Assembly (NCBI GenBank): GCA_947500135.1
Contig: CANMQX010000004.1
Coordinates: 347,442-411,441, forward strand
Source: an uncultured Paracoccaceae bacterium
GTDB lineage: Bacteria > Pseudomonadota > Alphaproteobacteria > Rhodobacterales > Rhodobacteraceae
Reading direction: 5' to 3'
DNA length: 64,000 nucleotides
Of this stretch, positions 35,342 to 43,824 are shown one piece after another. Position 1 is the first letter of the stretch. Each line of letters begins with the position of its first letter. Position numbers and translations under genes: made by a program. Below the pieces are notes generated by a model. It was given only the letters and a program-made list of their open reading frames with translations. It searched no databases and had not been told where the DNA came from.

Positions 35342-36129
35342 CGGGATATCTGACTGCCCTGAGCGCGATTGTCACCCGCGAGGCGCTGCGTTTTATCCAT
35401 CAACGGGAACGGTTTGTTGCGGCGCTTGTGCGGCCACTGGTCTGGCTGCTGGTTTTTGCGGCTGGCTTTCGGGCGGCGCTGGGACTGTCAATTATTCCGC
35501 CTTATCAGACCTATATCACTTACGAGACCTATATCGTGCCGGGGCTGTGTGGGATGATCCTGCTGTTTAACGGGATGCAATCGTCGCTTTCGCTGATTTA
35601 CGACCGCGAGATGGGGTCAATGAAGCTGCTGTTGACCAGCCCCTTGCCGCGCTGGTGGTTGTTGATGAGCAAGCTTCTGGGCGCCACCGCGATTTCGATT
35701 TTGCAGGTCTATGCTTTTCTGGCGATTGCCGCAGGTTTTGGCATTGTGATGCCGCTGCTTGGTTATCTGACAGTTCTGCCTGCCTTGGTCGTCTCTGGCC
35801 TGATGCTGGGCGCGTTGGGGTTGTTTTTATCAAGCTTTATCAAGCAATTGGAAAACTTCGCCGGGGTGATGAATTTCGTCATTTTCCCAATGTTTTTCAT
35901 GTCATCAGCGCTGTACCCCTTATGGAAAATGGCGGAATCGTCGGAACTGCTGCATGATATCTGTGCGGTCAATCCGTTCACCCATGCGGTCGAATTGATC
36001 CGCTTTGCGCTTTATGCATCCTTCAGTCCTACCGCCCTCGGTTGGACGGTTTTGGCGACTGCTTTGTTCACCGGTCTCGCACTTTGGGGTTATAGCCCGG
36101 AAGGGTCGGGGATACGTCGCAGGCGCTGA
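35338..36129 (+). CDS. PQQ-associated ABC-2 type permease (PedC-like)
   Basis: A 263-residue membrane protein with about six hydrophobic segments and the ABC-2 conserved segment DREMGSMKLLLTSPLPRWWLL. The stretch NFVIFPMFFMSSALYPLW is also typical of the family. It pairs with the upstream ATPase. Alcohol-oxidation loci in pseudomonads carry an equivalent permease; the exported substrate is not known. Confidence 0.87.
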   Translation: MTGYLTALSAIVTREALRFIHQRERFVAALVRPLVWLLVFAAGFRAALGLSIIPPYQTYITYETYIVPGLCGMILLFNGMQSSLSLIYDREMGSMKLLLTSPLPRWWLLMSKLLGATAISILQVYAFLAIAAGFGIVMPLLGYLTVLPALVVSGLMLGALGLFLSSFIKQLENFAGVMNFVIFPMFFMSSALYPLWKMAESSELLHDICAVNPFTHAVELIRFALYASFSPTALGWTVLATALFTGLALWGYSPEGSGIRRRR

Positions 36130-36187
36130 CCTTTTCTACGACCATCGCAGTGCTGATTTTGTCCCAAAGACCTGTTATTACAGGGAC

Positions 36188-36724
36188 ATGAGACATTTCC
36201 TGATCCCGCTTTGTATCTGTGCAGCGCCTGTTCTGGCTGATGATCTGTCAGACTATGGCACGTTGAACCCTGATGAAATGACATGGCAATCGATTGTTCA
36301 GCGCGCCGAGGATGGCGAGACCGGGATGGTGATCTGTTCGATGGGCTATGCCCTGACGAAATCGGGCGATCACACATCCGCACGCACGCTGTTTCAGAAC
36401 TGTGCTGATGATGGTTATACCGGCGCGATGACCTGGATGTCCCAGTTAGATAACAACGGGTTAGGTGCTGAATACAGCCCCGATGCCGCCGCCGCATGGG
36501 ACCGCCGCGCGGCAGAGGCGGGCGACCCGGTGGGCAAGTTCAACCACGGTATCAACCTGATGCGTGGGCATGGCATAGCGCAGGACGAAGGGTTGGGCCG
36601 TCAGCTGGTGGCAGAGGCCGCCGCGGATGGTTTGCCGATTGCCCGCCGTTTGCAAGCAGCCGGCTATGATCTGGATGAGGTCACGCCGGACGCTGATAAT
36701 TGGAAATACGCCCCGCTTTTCTGA
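36188..36724 (+). CDS. Sel1/TPR-like repeat periplasmic protein
   Basis: About 178 residues from ATG 36188, beginning with a signal peptide (HFLIPLCICAAPVLA). Two to three Sel1-type helical repeats follow (GMVICSMGYALTKSG..SARTLFQNCADDGYTGAM, WDRRAAEAGDPVGKFNHGINLMRGHGI). A longer frame starting at 36005 overlaps the permease gene and lacks a sensible start. It is the last gene of the PQQ-associated operon; Sel1 proteins usually scaffold protein contacts. Confidence 0.75.
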   Translation: MRHFLIPLCICAAPVLADDLSDYGTLNPDEMTWQSIVQRAEDGETGMVICSMGYALTKSGDHTSARTLFQNCADDGYTGAMTWMSQLDNNGLGAEYSPDAAAAWDRRAAEAGDPVGKFNHGINLMRGHGIAQDEGLGRQLVAEAAADGLPIARRLQAAGYDLDEVTPDADNWKYAPLF

Positions 36725-36823
36725 CCCCTCACGCAACGTTCGGTGGGGTGTCGGGCATGGGATTTTCCAAGACTTTGCCGAATCATGGTTAATGGCCTGT
36801 TTTTGCGGGATTTGGACCGGTCT

Positions 36824-36913
36824 GCAAAGCGTCGGCGACACGTCGGCAAAACGTCGGACCCCTTGGCGCGCCCTGCCATGTTTAACCCGCCGCGCGGTGA
36901 AAGTCTGAAGATG
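36824..36913. repeat. Dispersed intergenic repeat, copy B
   Basis: Bases 36832-36857 match 1944-1969 with one difference (TCGGCGAC-A/G-CGTCGGCAAAACGTCGG). Both copies then have TTAAC and CGCGCGGTGAA. This copy is about 10-20 bases shorter in the middle. It lies in the 490-base gap after the Sel1 gene. The remainder of that gap, to 37216, becomes A+T-rich toward the next operon and should hold its promoter; I see no other gene in it. Confidence 0.65.
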
Positions 36914-37216
36914 GTGTAACCTTTTCCACAGCCCCGGCGTGACATGCCTGTACAGGCGTTCAACCGCAGTTGTGACTGAGACCGCAATCATCGTTAAGCG
37001 TCTGTTATTGGATTAGTTATATTTAGACTAAAAACGTTTCGTATCCTTATTCCAAACAATGCCGGCCAGAATATCCGGCAATTGTGGTGTGATGTGCAAA
37101 ATACATGTGTTAAAAATTGACAGATCACGTTGCTGATCGATAGGCCGGATTTGAATATCGGCACCATGGCTGCGATACGTTTTTGCAAGTTTTGAGATTT
37201 CGATTGGAGATTGGTT

Positions 37217-38014
37217 ATGCAGGTGTGTCAACGTCATGCGGTCACGACATATGGCACAGGACGCCGCGTTCTGGTCTTGGCGCATGGATATGGTTGCGAC
37301 AAGAATATGTGGCAACGGTTTATCCCCCTGCTTGCCGATCGTTATCGTATCATCTGCTATGATCTTATGGGATGTGGTGGGTCAGATCTGTCGTATTATG
37401 ACAGGAAGAGATACGATACATTGGATGGTCATGCGGACGACCTGATCGCCATTCTGGATGAAATGGGAATCCAGAATGCGGTTCTTGCCGGGCATTCGGT
37501 CAGCGCCATGACAGTGGCTTTGGTTGCCAATAAACGCCCTGACCTTGTTGAATCCCTGGCGATGATCTGCCCATCGCCGAGCTTTATCAATGCGGGTGAC
37601 TATGTCGGGGGGTTTGAACGGGCTGACATCGACAATCTGCTGGAGACGCTGGACGCCAACTATCTGGGTTGGTCCAGCGAAATGGCGCCCGCTATCATGG
37701 GAACCCCCCATATGCCGGAAATGGGCGAAACCCTGAGCAACAGTTTCTGTCAGGCTGATCCGGATATTGCCCGCCATTTCGCACATGTCACGTTCCTTGC
37801 GGATCACAGGCACGATGTTAAAAAGGTGTCGCAGGAAACACTGGTCCTGCAATGTCGCGACGATGTTATTGTGCCCCCTGAAGTTGGCGATTGGATGAAG
37901 ACCAATATGACAAATGCCGATCTGGTTGTGTTGGATGCGATGGGTCATTGTCCTCATATCAGTTATCCTGCCGAAACGGCCGCAGCCTTAGAAGCGTTTC
38001 TATCTGCCGCATGA
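37217..38014 (+). CDS. RsbQ/KAI2-like alpha/beta hydrolase
   Basis: A 265-residue cytoplasmic hydrolase resembling the RsbQ/D14/KAI2 group: LAHGYGCDKNMW, nucleophile Ser94 in AGHSVSAM, acid Asp216 in QCRDDVIVP and His244 in MGHCPHIS. RsbQ hydrolyses a small ligand and signals to the PAS protein RsbP in Bacillus general stress response. Here the stop overlaps the start of a PAS-containing histidine kinase by 4 bases, the same kind of partnership with a different output domain. Confidence 0.87.
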   Translation: MQVCQRHAVTTYGTGRRVLVLAHGYGCDKNMWQRFIPLLADRYRIICYDLMGCGGSDLSYYDRKRYDTLDGHADDLIAILDEMGIQNAVLAGHSVSAMTVALVANKRPDLVESLAMICPSPSFINAGDYVGGFERADIDNLLETLDANYLGWSSEMAPAIMGTPHMPEMGETLSNSFCQADPDIARHFAHVTFLADHRHDVKKVSQETLVLQCRDDVIVPPEVGDWMKTNMTNADLVVLDAMGHCPHISYPAETAAALEAFLSAA

Positions 38015-39354
38015 AGGACGCCTCAAACAGGGCAAGTGACCTTGATCAATATCCAGTTGGCCTTGTCGACTGTGATGCCGTGGGGCGGATAACCTATATG
38101 AATGCGCAGATGCGCGACTGGGTGCCCGCCGCATCGGGGGAAAGCTTGTTGGGCAAGCCGTTTTATGGATTGCTGAGCCCGGCGGGCCGCATTTATTTTG
38201 AGACGCATCTGCGCCCCATGCTGATGATCGAAGGGGTTATCAGTGAGATTTCCCTTGAACTGTTAGCACCCGCCGGACAGCGGAAGTGCATTTACCTGAG
38301 CGGACGCACGAAGCTGGATGCTGATGGTCAGATCGTGTCGCTGCATCTTGTGTGTTTTTCCGGAGATGACCGCCGCCGATACGAGGAAGAGCTTTTGCTG
38401 CGCCGCCGCAAAGCCGAAGCCTATGAGGCGATGGTGGCAGCTTCCCCTGATGCAATCATCAATGTTGATACGCGACAGAGGATACTGAGCTGGAACGACG
38501 CGGCTGAACGTTTGCTTGGCTATTCGGTCGAAGAGGCGCTGGGTCAGCAGCTTTACCCATTGATTATCGCCGATGACCGTCGTGCCGAAAACGAAGAACA
38601 GCTGGAGGCGGTCGCCAATGGTGAGGCTGTGACAGTCGACACAGCAAGATTGCACAAGGATGGTTCATCAGTTCCGGTTGAGGCCAGTATTGCAGGCATC
38701 AATGATGAGAAGGGTACCCATATTGGCGCGATTTCGATCCTGCGGGATATCACCGAGCGCCAGCGCAACGAAGCGACCATTCAAACGCTGAACCGGGAAG
38801 TCGTCCACCGTTCAAAGAACCTGTTAGCTGTTGTGAATGGTATCGCCTCTATGACTTTGCGATCAACGCCGCATGACGCCTTTGCTGACGTCTTTCAAAA
38901 TCGTCTTGCGAGCTTGGGCAAAAATCTGAACCTGCTTGTGGAACGCAGTTGGGGCAACATCGCATTGGACGTTCTGATTGCGCGTCAGCTTGATCATTTG
39001 GGTGAGAAGGCCCTTTCGCAAGTGCGGGTTGACGGCCCGAAGGTTGAAATAGAACCGCATAAGGCTGAGGCGATTGGCATGGCCATCTTTGAGCTATCGA
39101 CGAATGCGATCAAATATGGCGCACTTTCAAATCCTGACGGACGCATTGAAATAAGCTGGCAACAGGATATCGATGATCAAAGTATTGTCATGCAATGGTG
39201 TGAACAGACCGATGCCGGATGCACCCCGCCCACCCGCGAAGGCTTTGGCTCGAAACTGACTGGTGTGTTGCTGGAGCGCGCTGTCATGGGGCAGGTTACG
39301 GCCGATTATACCCCAGAGGGCTTGCACTGGCAGTGTAAATTCATCGCCGATTAG
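38011..39354 (+). CDS. PAS-PAS sensor histidine kinase of the HWE/HisKA_2 type
   Basis: A 447-residue kinase without membrane segments. PAS 1 spans about 12-118 and PAS 2 about 138-250 (ending GAISILRDITERQ). The phosphoacceptor is His266 in NREVVHRSKNLLAVV; the ATPase domain has ELSTNAIKYGALS and GFGSKL. HWE-family kinases often feed the PhyR/EcfG general stress response in alphaproteobacteria. ATG 38011 overlaps the RsbQ-like gene, so the hydrolase is the obvious upstream sensor partner. A longer frame from 37891 would overlap that gene heavily. Confidence 0.87.
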   Translation: MKDASNRASDLDQYPVGLVDCDAVGRITYMNAQMRDWVPAASGESLLGKPFYGLLSPAGRIYFETHLRPMLMIEGVISEISLELLAPAGQRKCIYLSGRTKLDADGQIVSLHLVCFSGDDRRRYEEELLLRRRKAEAYEAMVAASPDAIINVDTRQRILSWNDAAERLLGYSVEEALGQQLYPLIIADDRRAENEEQLEAVANGEAVTVDTARLHKDGSSVPVEASIAGINDEKGTHIGAISILRDITERQRNEATIQTLNREVVHRSKNLLAVVNGIASMTLRSTPHDAFADVFQNRLASLGKNLNLLVERSWGNIALDVLIARQLDHLGEKALSQVRVDGPKVEIEPHKAEAIGMAIFELSTNAIKYGALSNPDGRIEISWQQDIDDQSIVMQWCEQTDAGCTPPTREGFGSKLTGVLLERAVMGQVTADYTPEGLHWQCKFIAD

Positions 39355-39415
39355 CGCCGCGTTCGTTTGCTGCATGGTCATCACAGTTATACGACATCGC
39401 ACATGAGGTCATGGA

Positions 39416-40075
39416 TCAGGTCCGGGGCGGGGCGGCACTGTCGCCCATGATGGTGGCCGGATCACCGGCCAGCGTGACAATTCTGTTGGCCAGTTTTTCC
39501 GCTTCTGCCATCACATGGGTGACCAGTATGGTGGTGACCTGATGGCTGTCACGCAGCCGTGTGAAAAGGCCCATCATATCGCCCGCAATCGCTGCATCAA
39601 GCGAGACGAAAGGTTCGTCCATTAGCAGGAGCGCGGGTTGGACCGCGAAGGCCCGCGCCAATGACAGCCGCCGCTGCTGCCCCAGTGACAGTCGGTTGGG
39701 GTAGCTGTCTGCCCGGTCGGCCAGCCCGACATCGGCCAGCGCTGCGTTGGCCTGTTCAGGGCTTACCCCGGTCGCGATGATGATGTTGTCGCGCAGGCTG
39801 CGCCAGGGCAGCAGGGTTGGTTCCTGAAACACCATCGCCGTTTTGCCATGGACCTTGCAGGACCCGTCATAGCGCCTTTCCAACCCTGCAAAGATCCGCA
39901 GCAGTGATGATTTGCCGATCCCCGATGGCCCGACAAGAGCGACCGTCTGCCCGGTGGGCACGGTCAGGTGAATGTTGCGCAAGATCGGTTTGCCATCAAA
40001 GCTGAGATGGTTGAGCGCCAAAGCCAAAACCGGCGCATCTGCACCGGTTTCGACGTCAGGGTTGGCCTGTGGCAT
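39416..40075 (-). CDS. ABC transporter ATP-binding protein (nitrate/sulfonate/taurine class)
   Basis: A 219-residue ATPase with Walker A GPSGIGKSS, Q-loop VFQEPTLLPW, signature LSLGQQRR, Walker B LLMDEP and H-loop THV. It directly abuts the binding-protein gene upstream (start codon next to the stop codon), where a permease gene would normally lie. No permease is found on either side. It may borrow a permease encoded elsewhere, or the system is a remnant. Confidence 0.87.
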   Translation of the reverse strand: MPQANPDVETGADAPVLALALNHLSFDGKPILRNIHLTVPTGQTVALVGPSGIGKSSLLRIFAGLERRYDGSCKVHGKTAMVFQEPTLLPWRSLRDNIIIATGVSPEQANAALADVGLADRADSYPNRLSLGQQRRLSLARAFAVQPALLLMDEPFVSLDAAIAGDMMGLFTRLRDSHQVTTILVTHVMAEAEKLANRIVTLAGDPATIMGDSAAPPRT

Positions 40076-41047
40076 CTAGCTGCCGTTTTGCAGGAATGTT
40101 CCGTCGGGCAGGGCGGTGGCCTGACCCAAAAGCTCCGCACCGCCCAGCTCATACATCAGTTCCAGCATCCGCCCGGCGGCGTCTTCATCCGTGGGGCCGG
40201 GGGCGGGAATGCCCGCCCGGAACCCGGCGACGAGGGCCGCGAATTGGGCATCGTCATCAGCATTCATGCGCGGACGCAGCCTGTCCCATTCGGCATCGTC
40301 GCTGGCCAGAATATCCTTGGCGCCGCGTGACGCTGCCGCAAGTCCGGCCACAAGGTTGGGATTGTCGCGCAGCATCTCGCCCTTGACGACATAGCCCAGA
40401 AGCGGGGTTTCGGGATCAAGCCCCAGATCGGCCGACGCCTCTGCCACATCGATCAGTGTGCGCATCCCGCCTGCGTTCATCTTGGCCCCGAAATGCCAGA
40501 AATTGATGGCGGCATCGACCTCGCCCGAGCGGGCCGCGCCAAAGATCAGAGGCGGTGCGCCAAAGACCTGTTCGGTTGCATCGCCCAGATCCATCGCATG
40601 GTTCTTGGCGGCGTAGGCTTGCAGGATCAGCCAGCTTTTATCCAGTGGCCCGCCCGCGATCCCGATTTTCCGGCCTGCCAGATCGGTCAGGTTCTGAGCT
40701 GTGCTGTCACCCGGCACCATGATTCCGCCCACCGCCTTGGAATAGGGGATGAACACAAAATCATTGCCTGCCGCCCGTTGCCGCGCCACCCAGAGCCAGT
40801 CTGAGACGATCACATCCGCCTCGCCCCCTTGAAAGGCGACTTTGGCCGCTGATCCCCCTGCCATCCCCTGCACATCAAGGGTAAAGCCATTGGCCTGATC
40901 CAGCCCATGATGTTTGATCGTGTCCAGTTCCCAGTTCACGGTGCCGAATTTCAGCACGGCAGCGCGCAGTGTTGGTGTATCTGCCAGGCTGGCCGTGGCC
41001 AGACAGAGGCTGATTGCCGCTGTTGTGATTGATTTCATGAATGTCAT
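40076..41047 (-). CDS. NitT/TauT-type ABC substrate-binding protein of the PQQ locus
   Basis: A 323-residue exported binding protein (signal peptide ends near ATASLADT). It has the family pattern LRAAVLKFGTVNWELDTIKHHGLD, a ligand-lobe block GGSAAKVAFQGGEADVIVSDWLWVARQ, and LAGRKIGIAGGPLDKSW. Similar proteins are found beside quinoprotein alcohol dehydrogenase genes. The start may be at 41047 or at the internal ATG at 41038. It is downstream of a small exported protein gene and upstream of the ATPase. Confidence 0.85.
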   Translation of the reverse strand: MTFMKSITTAAISLCLATASLADTPTLRAAVLKFGTVNWELDTIKHHGLDQANGFTLDVQGMAGGSAAKVAFQGGEADVIVSDWLWVARQRAAGNDFVFIPYSKAVGGIMVPGDSTAQNLTDLAGRKIGIAGGPLDKSWLILQAYAAKNHAMDLGDATEQVFGAPPLIFGAARSGEVDAAINFWHFGAKMNAGGMRTLIDVAEASADLGLDPETPLLGYVVKGEMLRDNPNLVAGLAAASRGAKDILASDDAEWDRLRPRMNADDDAQFAALVAGFRAGIPAPGPTDEDAAGRMLELMYELGGAELLGQATALPDGTFLQNGS

Positions 41048-41113
41048 TGCACCCTCCCTGTTGCGGGCAGACTAGCAGCATTCCCAAAGGCCGGAATACG
41101 ACCAAAGGCGGGG

Positions 41114-41638
41114 TCATTCGATGATCAGCCGGGGCAGCCAGTGCCCATCCGGGTCACTTTCATGCAGGTCCTGCGCGCGTAGCGGTCGCAACTCTCCCGC
41201 TGCGGGTGGGGCCGAAAGCAGATCCATGTCCATTTCCATCAGCGCGCCGGTCAGCCTGCCATCGGTTTGTGTCAGCCGGTAATAGACCCCGTTCCACATG
41301 TTGATCCCGTATTCATCGGCGTCTTTCCAGACAAACATGAGATCATATTCAACATCGGTCAGATCCGCCGAAATGTTCCGTTTGATGTCATAGGGGTAGG
41401 GAACGTGGCACCAGTGTTTGCCCGGCCCTTCGAGGCATTTGAAAGGCCGCATCGACAGGAAATGATCGCTGAACGCCGCATCATTCATGTCGATCCGGTA
41501 GCTTTGATCATCCGCGATGGTGACTGTGGCGATGGCGATCCGATCGTCGTTGCCATCGGTCGCGTAAACGGTGCGTGTTTCGCCCTGCGCGGTTGTCGCG
41601 ATCAGCGCCAGGGCCAGGCCAAATGCTGGTTTCATCAT
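41114..41638 (-). CDS. Exported protein of unknown function beside the PQQ dehydrogenase
   Basis: About 174 residues from ATG 41638 (or 41635), with signal peptide KPAFGLALALIATTAQG. The mature part has two Cys (KCLEG, HWCHVPYPYD) that could form a disulfide, and the segments YGINMWNGVYYRLTQTDGRLTG. I do not recognise a characterised family. It is divergent from the alcohol dehydrogenase across a region with regulator half-sites, so it should be co-regulated. The upstream extension in frame runs through that promoter and is rejected. Confidence 0.75.
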   Translation of the reverse strand: MMKPAFGLALALIATTAQGETRTVYATDGNDDRIAIATVTIADDQSYRIDMNDAAFSDHFLSMRPFKCLEGPGKHWCHVPYPYDIKRNISADLTDVEYDLMFVWKDADEYGINMWNGVYYRLTQTDGRLTGALMEMDMDLLSAPPAAGELRPLRAQDLHESDPDGHWLPRLIIE

Positions 41639-41725
41639 GATCCCTTTCTCTACCATAGACCCTAGCAAAACAGGGGCTGAGTCGCAGCAAGACAAAGGTC
41701 TTGGTCCCATATCGTCAACTGCGGA

Positions 41726-41749
41726 AAGGTCGTATGACCAAGGTTCTAT
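41726..41749 (+). promoter_or_regulatory. Tandem AAGGTC-TAT half-sites upstream of the alcohol dehydrogenase
   Basis: AAGGTCGTAT (41726-41735) and AAGGTTCTAT (41740-41749) are direct repeats on the plus strand, about 100 bases before the dehydrogenase start; AAGGTCTTGG at 41695 is a weaker third copy. They match the arms of the inverted repeat at 31979-32013 in the other PQQ promoter region. Confidence 0.55.
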
Positions 41750-41847
41750 ATCCCCAGACAGCCCTTTGACGAATACTGATGCCGGACTGATCCGCGCCCT
41801 TTTGCGGATCGCGAGGACAGTATGACAGGGAATGGGAGGAACCATCA

Positions 41848-43611
41848 ATGAAACGGTTTGTTATGGCCGTGGCCACCGCAATCGCAACCGCAGGGATTGC
41901 GCAGGCACAGGTCACCGAAGAGATGCTTTTGAATGATACCGCATCCACTGGGGATGTGTTGACCAACGGGATGGGGCGCCATTTGCAGCGGTATTCCCCG
42001 CTGGACACGCTGAACCGCGACAATGTCGAAAATCTGGTCCCCGCTTGGGCCTTTTCGCTGGGCGGTGAAAAGCAACGCGGCCAAGAGACCCAGCCGATTG
42101 TCCATGATGGGGTGATGTATATCACCGGCTCATACAGCCGCCTTTATGCCATTGATGTGACAACCGGTGCCGAGATCTGGCAATATGATGCCCGCCTACC
42201 CGAAGGTATTCTGCCCTGCTGTGACGTGGTCAATCGCGGTGCTGCCATCTTTGGCGACAATATCTATTTTGGCACATTGGATGCCCGTATCGTGGCCTTG
42301 AACAAGGACACCGGCGATGTCGTCTGGAACAAGAAAATTGCCGATTACAAGGCGGGTTACAGCTATACTGCCGCCCCGTTGATCGTGAATGGCCTTGTCA
42401 TCACCGGCAATTCGGGTGGCGAATTTGGTATTGTCGGTGAGGTACAGGCCCGCGATGCCGAGACCGGTGATCTGGTCTGGACCCGTCCGGTGATCGAGGG
42501 CCATATGGGTACGCTGAACGGTGAAGAAAGCACCATGACGGGTGAGCTGAACGCCACATGGCCCGGCGATATGTGGAAGACGGGTGGCGGTGCCACCTGG
42601 TTGGGCGGCTCTTACGATGCCGATACTGACACGCTGGTTTTTGGCACCGGTAACCCTGCCCCGTGGAACAGCCATTTGCGCAATGCCGGTCAGCCGACGG
42701 ACGGCAATGCCGGTGACAATCTTTATGCCGCCTCCCGTCTGGGCATTGATCCCGCCACTGGCGAAATCAAGTGGCACTATCAGACCACCCCACGCGAGGG
42801 CTGGGATTATGATGGCGTCAATGAGGTCGTGGCCTATACCGACCGTGACGGCAATGATCGCTTTGCCACCGCCGACCGCAACGGGTTCTTTTATGTGCTG
42901 AACCGCGAAGATGGTGCATTTGTTTCCGCCACCCCGTTTGTGAAGGACATCAGTTGGGCCGAAGGGATCGATGAGAATGGCCGCCCGATCTTTGTCGAGG
43001 GCAACCGGCCCGGCGACCCGGCCGAGGCTGCGGATGGCAACCGCGGTGAGGTTGTCTTTGCCTCGCCGTCCTTCCTGGGGGGTAAAAACTGGATGCCGAT
43101 GGCCCATTCGCCTGATACCGGGTTGTTCTACGTCCCTTCCAACGAATGGGGCATGGATATCTGGAACGAGCCGATCACCTATAAGCAGGGTGCGGCTTAT
43201 CTGGGCTCTGGCTTTACCATCAAGCCCAATTACGAAGATCATATCGGCAGCCTGAAGGCGATTGATCCTGATACTGGCGATGTGGTTTGGGAATACAAGA
43301 ACGATGCGCCGTTGTGGGGTGGTGTGATGACCACGGCTGGTGGTCTGGTCTTCACCGGAACGCCGGAGGGTGAGTTTGTCGCCTTCAATGATGAAACCGG
43401 CGAGGTCCTTTGGTCATTCCAGACCGGGTCAGGCATTGTTGGCCAGCCGATCACCTGGGAACAGGATGGTGAGCAATATGTCACCGTCATTTCCGGCTGG
43501 GGTGGTGCCGTGCCGCTGTGGGGTGGTGAGGTGGCCAAGAAGGTCAATTACCTCAACCAAGGTGGCTTGCTTTGGACATTCCGCCTGCCACGACAGTTTG
43601 CGGCCAACTAG
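41848..43611 (+). CDS. PQQ-dependent alcohol dehydrogenase, lanthanide type (PedH/ExaF-like)
   Basis: A 587-residue periplasmic quinoprotein with signal peptide ending near AQAQ. Tryptophan-docking propeller repeats are present, with the vicinal disulfide C124-C125 in [10 protein letters not shown] above PQQ. The catalytic Asp is D320 in GWDYDG, and D322 two residues later is the hallmark of lanthanide-dependent enzymes; calcium enzymes have Ser or Ala there. E192 (GGEFG) and N269 (TGNPAPW) are further metal ligands. [12 protein letters not shown] resembles ethanol-type (ExaA/PedH) more than XoxF methanol enzymes. A strong GGGAGGAACC ribosome site precedes the ATG. Confidence 0.9.
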   Translation: MKRFVMAVATAIATAGIAQAQVTEEMLLNDTASTGDVLTNGMGRHLQRYSPLDTLNRDNVENLVPAWAFSLGGEKQRGQETQPIVHDGVMYITGSYSRLYAIDVTTGAEIWQYDARLPEGILPCCDVVNRGAAIFGDNIYFGTLDARIVALNKDTGDVVWNKKIADYKAGYSYTAAPLIVNGLVITGNSGGEFGIVGEVQARDAETGDLVWTRPVIEGHMGTLNGEESTMTGELNATWPGDMWKTGGGATWLGGSYDADTDTLVFGTGNPAPWNSHLRNAGQPTDGNAGDNLYAASRLGIDPATGEIKWHYQTTPREGWDYDGVNEVVAYTDRDGNDRFATADRNGFFYVLNREDGAFVSATPFVKDISWAEGIDENGRPIFVEGNRPGDPAEAADGNRGEVVFASPSFLGGKNWMPMAHSPDTGLFYVPSNEWGMDIWNEPITYKQGAAYLGSGFTIKPNYEDHIGSLKAIDPDTGDVVWEYKNDAPLWGGVMTTAGGLVFTGTPEGEFVAFNDETGEVLWSFQTGSGIVGQPITWEQDGEQYVTVISGWGGAVPLWGGEVAKKVNYLNQGGLLWTFRLPRQFAAN

Positions 43612-43630
43612 GTCAAATAGATGATAGCAG

Positions 43631-43658
43631 AAGGCGCATCCCTTTTGGGGTGCGCCTT
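43631..43658 (+). terminator. Terminator after the alcohol dehydrogenase
   Basis: AAGGCGCATCCC and GGGGTGCGCCTT pair (one G-T) around TTTT, 20 bases after the stop codon. The following tail TTGCGTTTGCG is moderately T-rich. Confidence 0.65.
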
Positions 43659-43706
43659 TGCGTTTGCGGGTCGTCGTTACACCGAAAGATCAGCCGAGCG
43701 GCGTAA

Positions 43707-43733
43707 GAAAAAATCTGTGGACACAGATTTTTC
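43707..43733. repeat. AAAAAATCTGTG hairpin, copy 3
   Basis: GAAAAAATCTGTG..CACAGATTTTTC palindrome matching the pair at 11349-11440. It lies between the dehydrogenase terminator and the response regulator gene. Confidence 0.7.
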
Positions 43734-43824
43734 CTGTCTTGCACAGTTTGAAACGTTTCCAACAGGTGTTCATTAGACCTTTGGCGAACTGGTTGCGTTG
43801 CCGTGATCGCGTTATAAGCGAACC

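Noticed and set aside
37891..38010. 40-residue N-terminal extension of the PAS/HWE kinase
   Set aside because: Overlaps the RsbQ-like gene in another frame; ATG 38011 gives a 4-base ATGA overlap and a clean PAS start.
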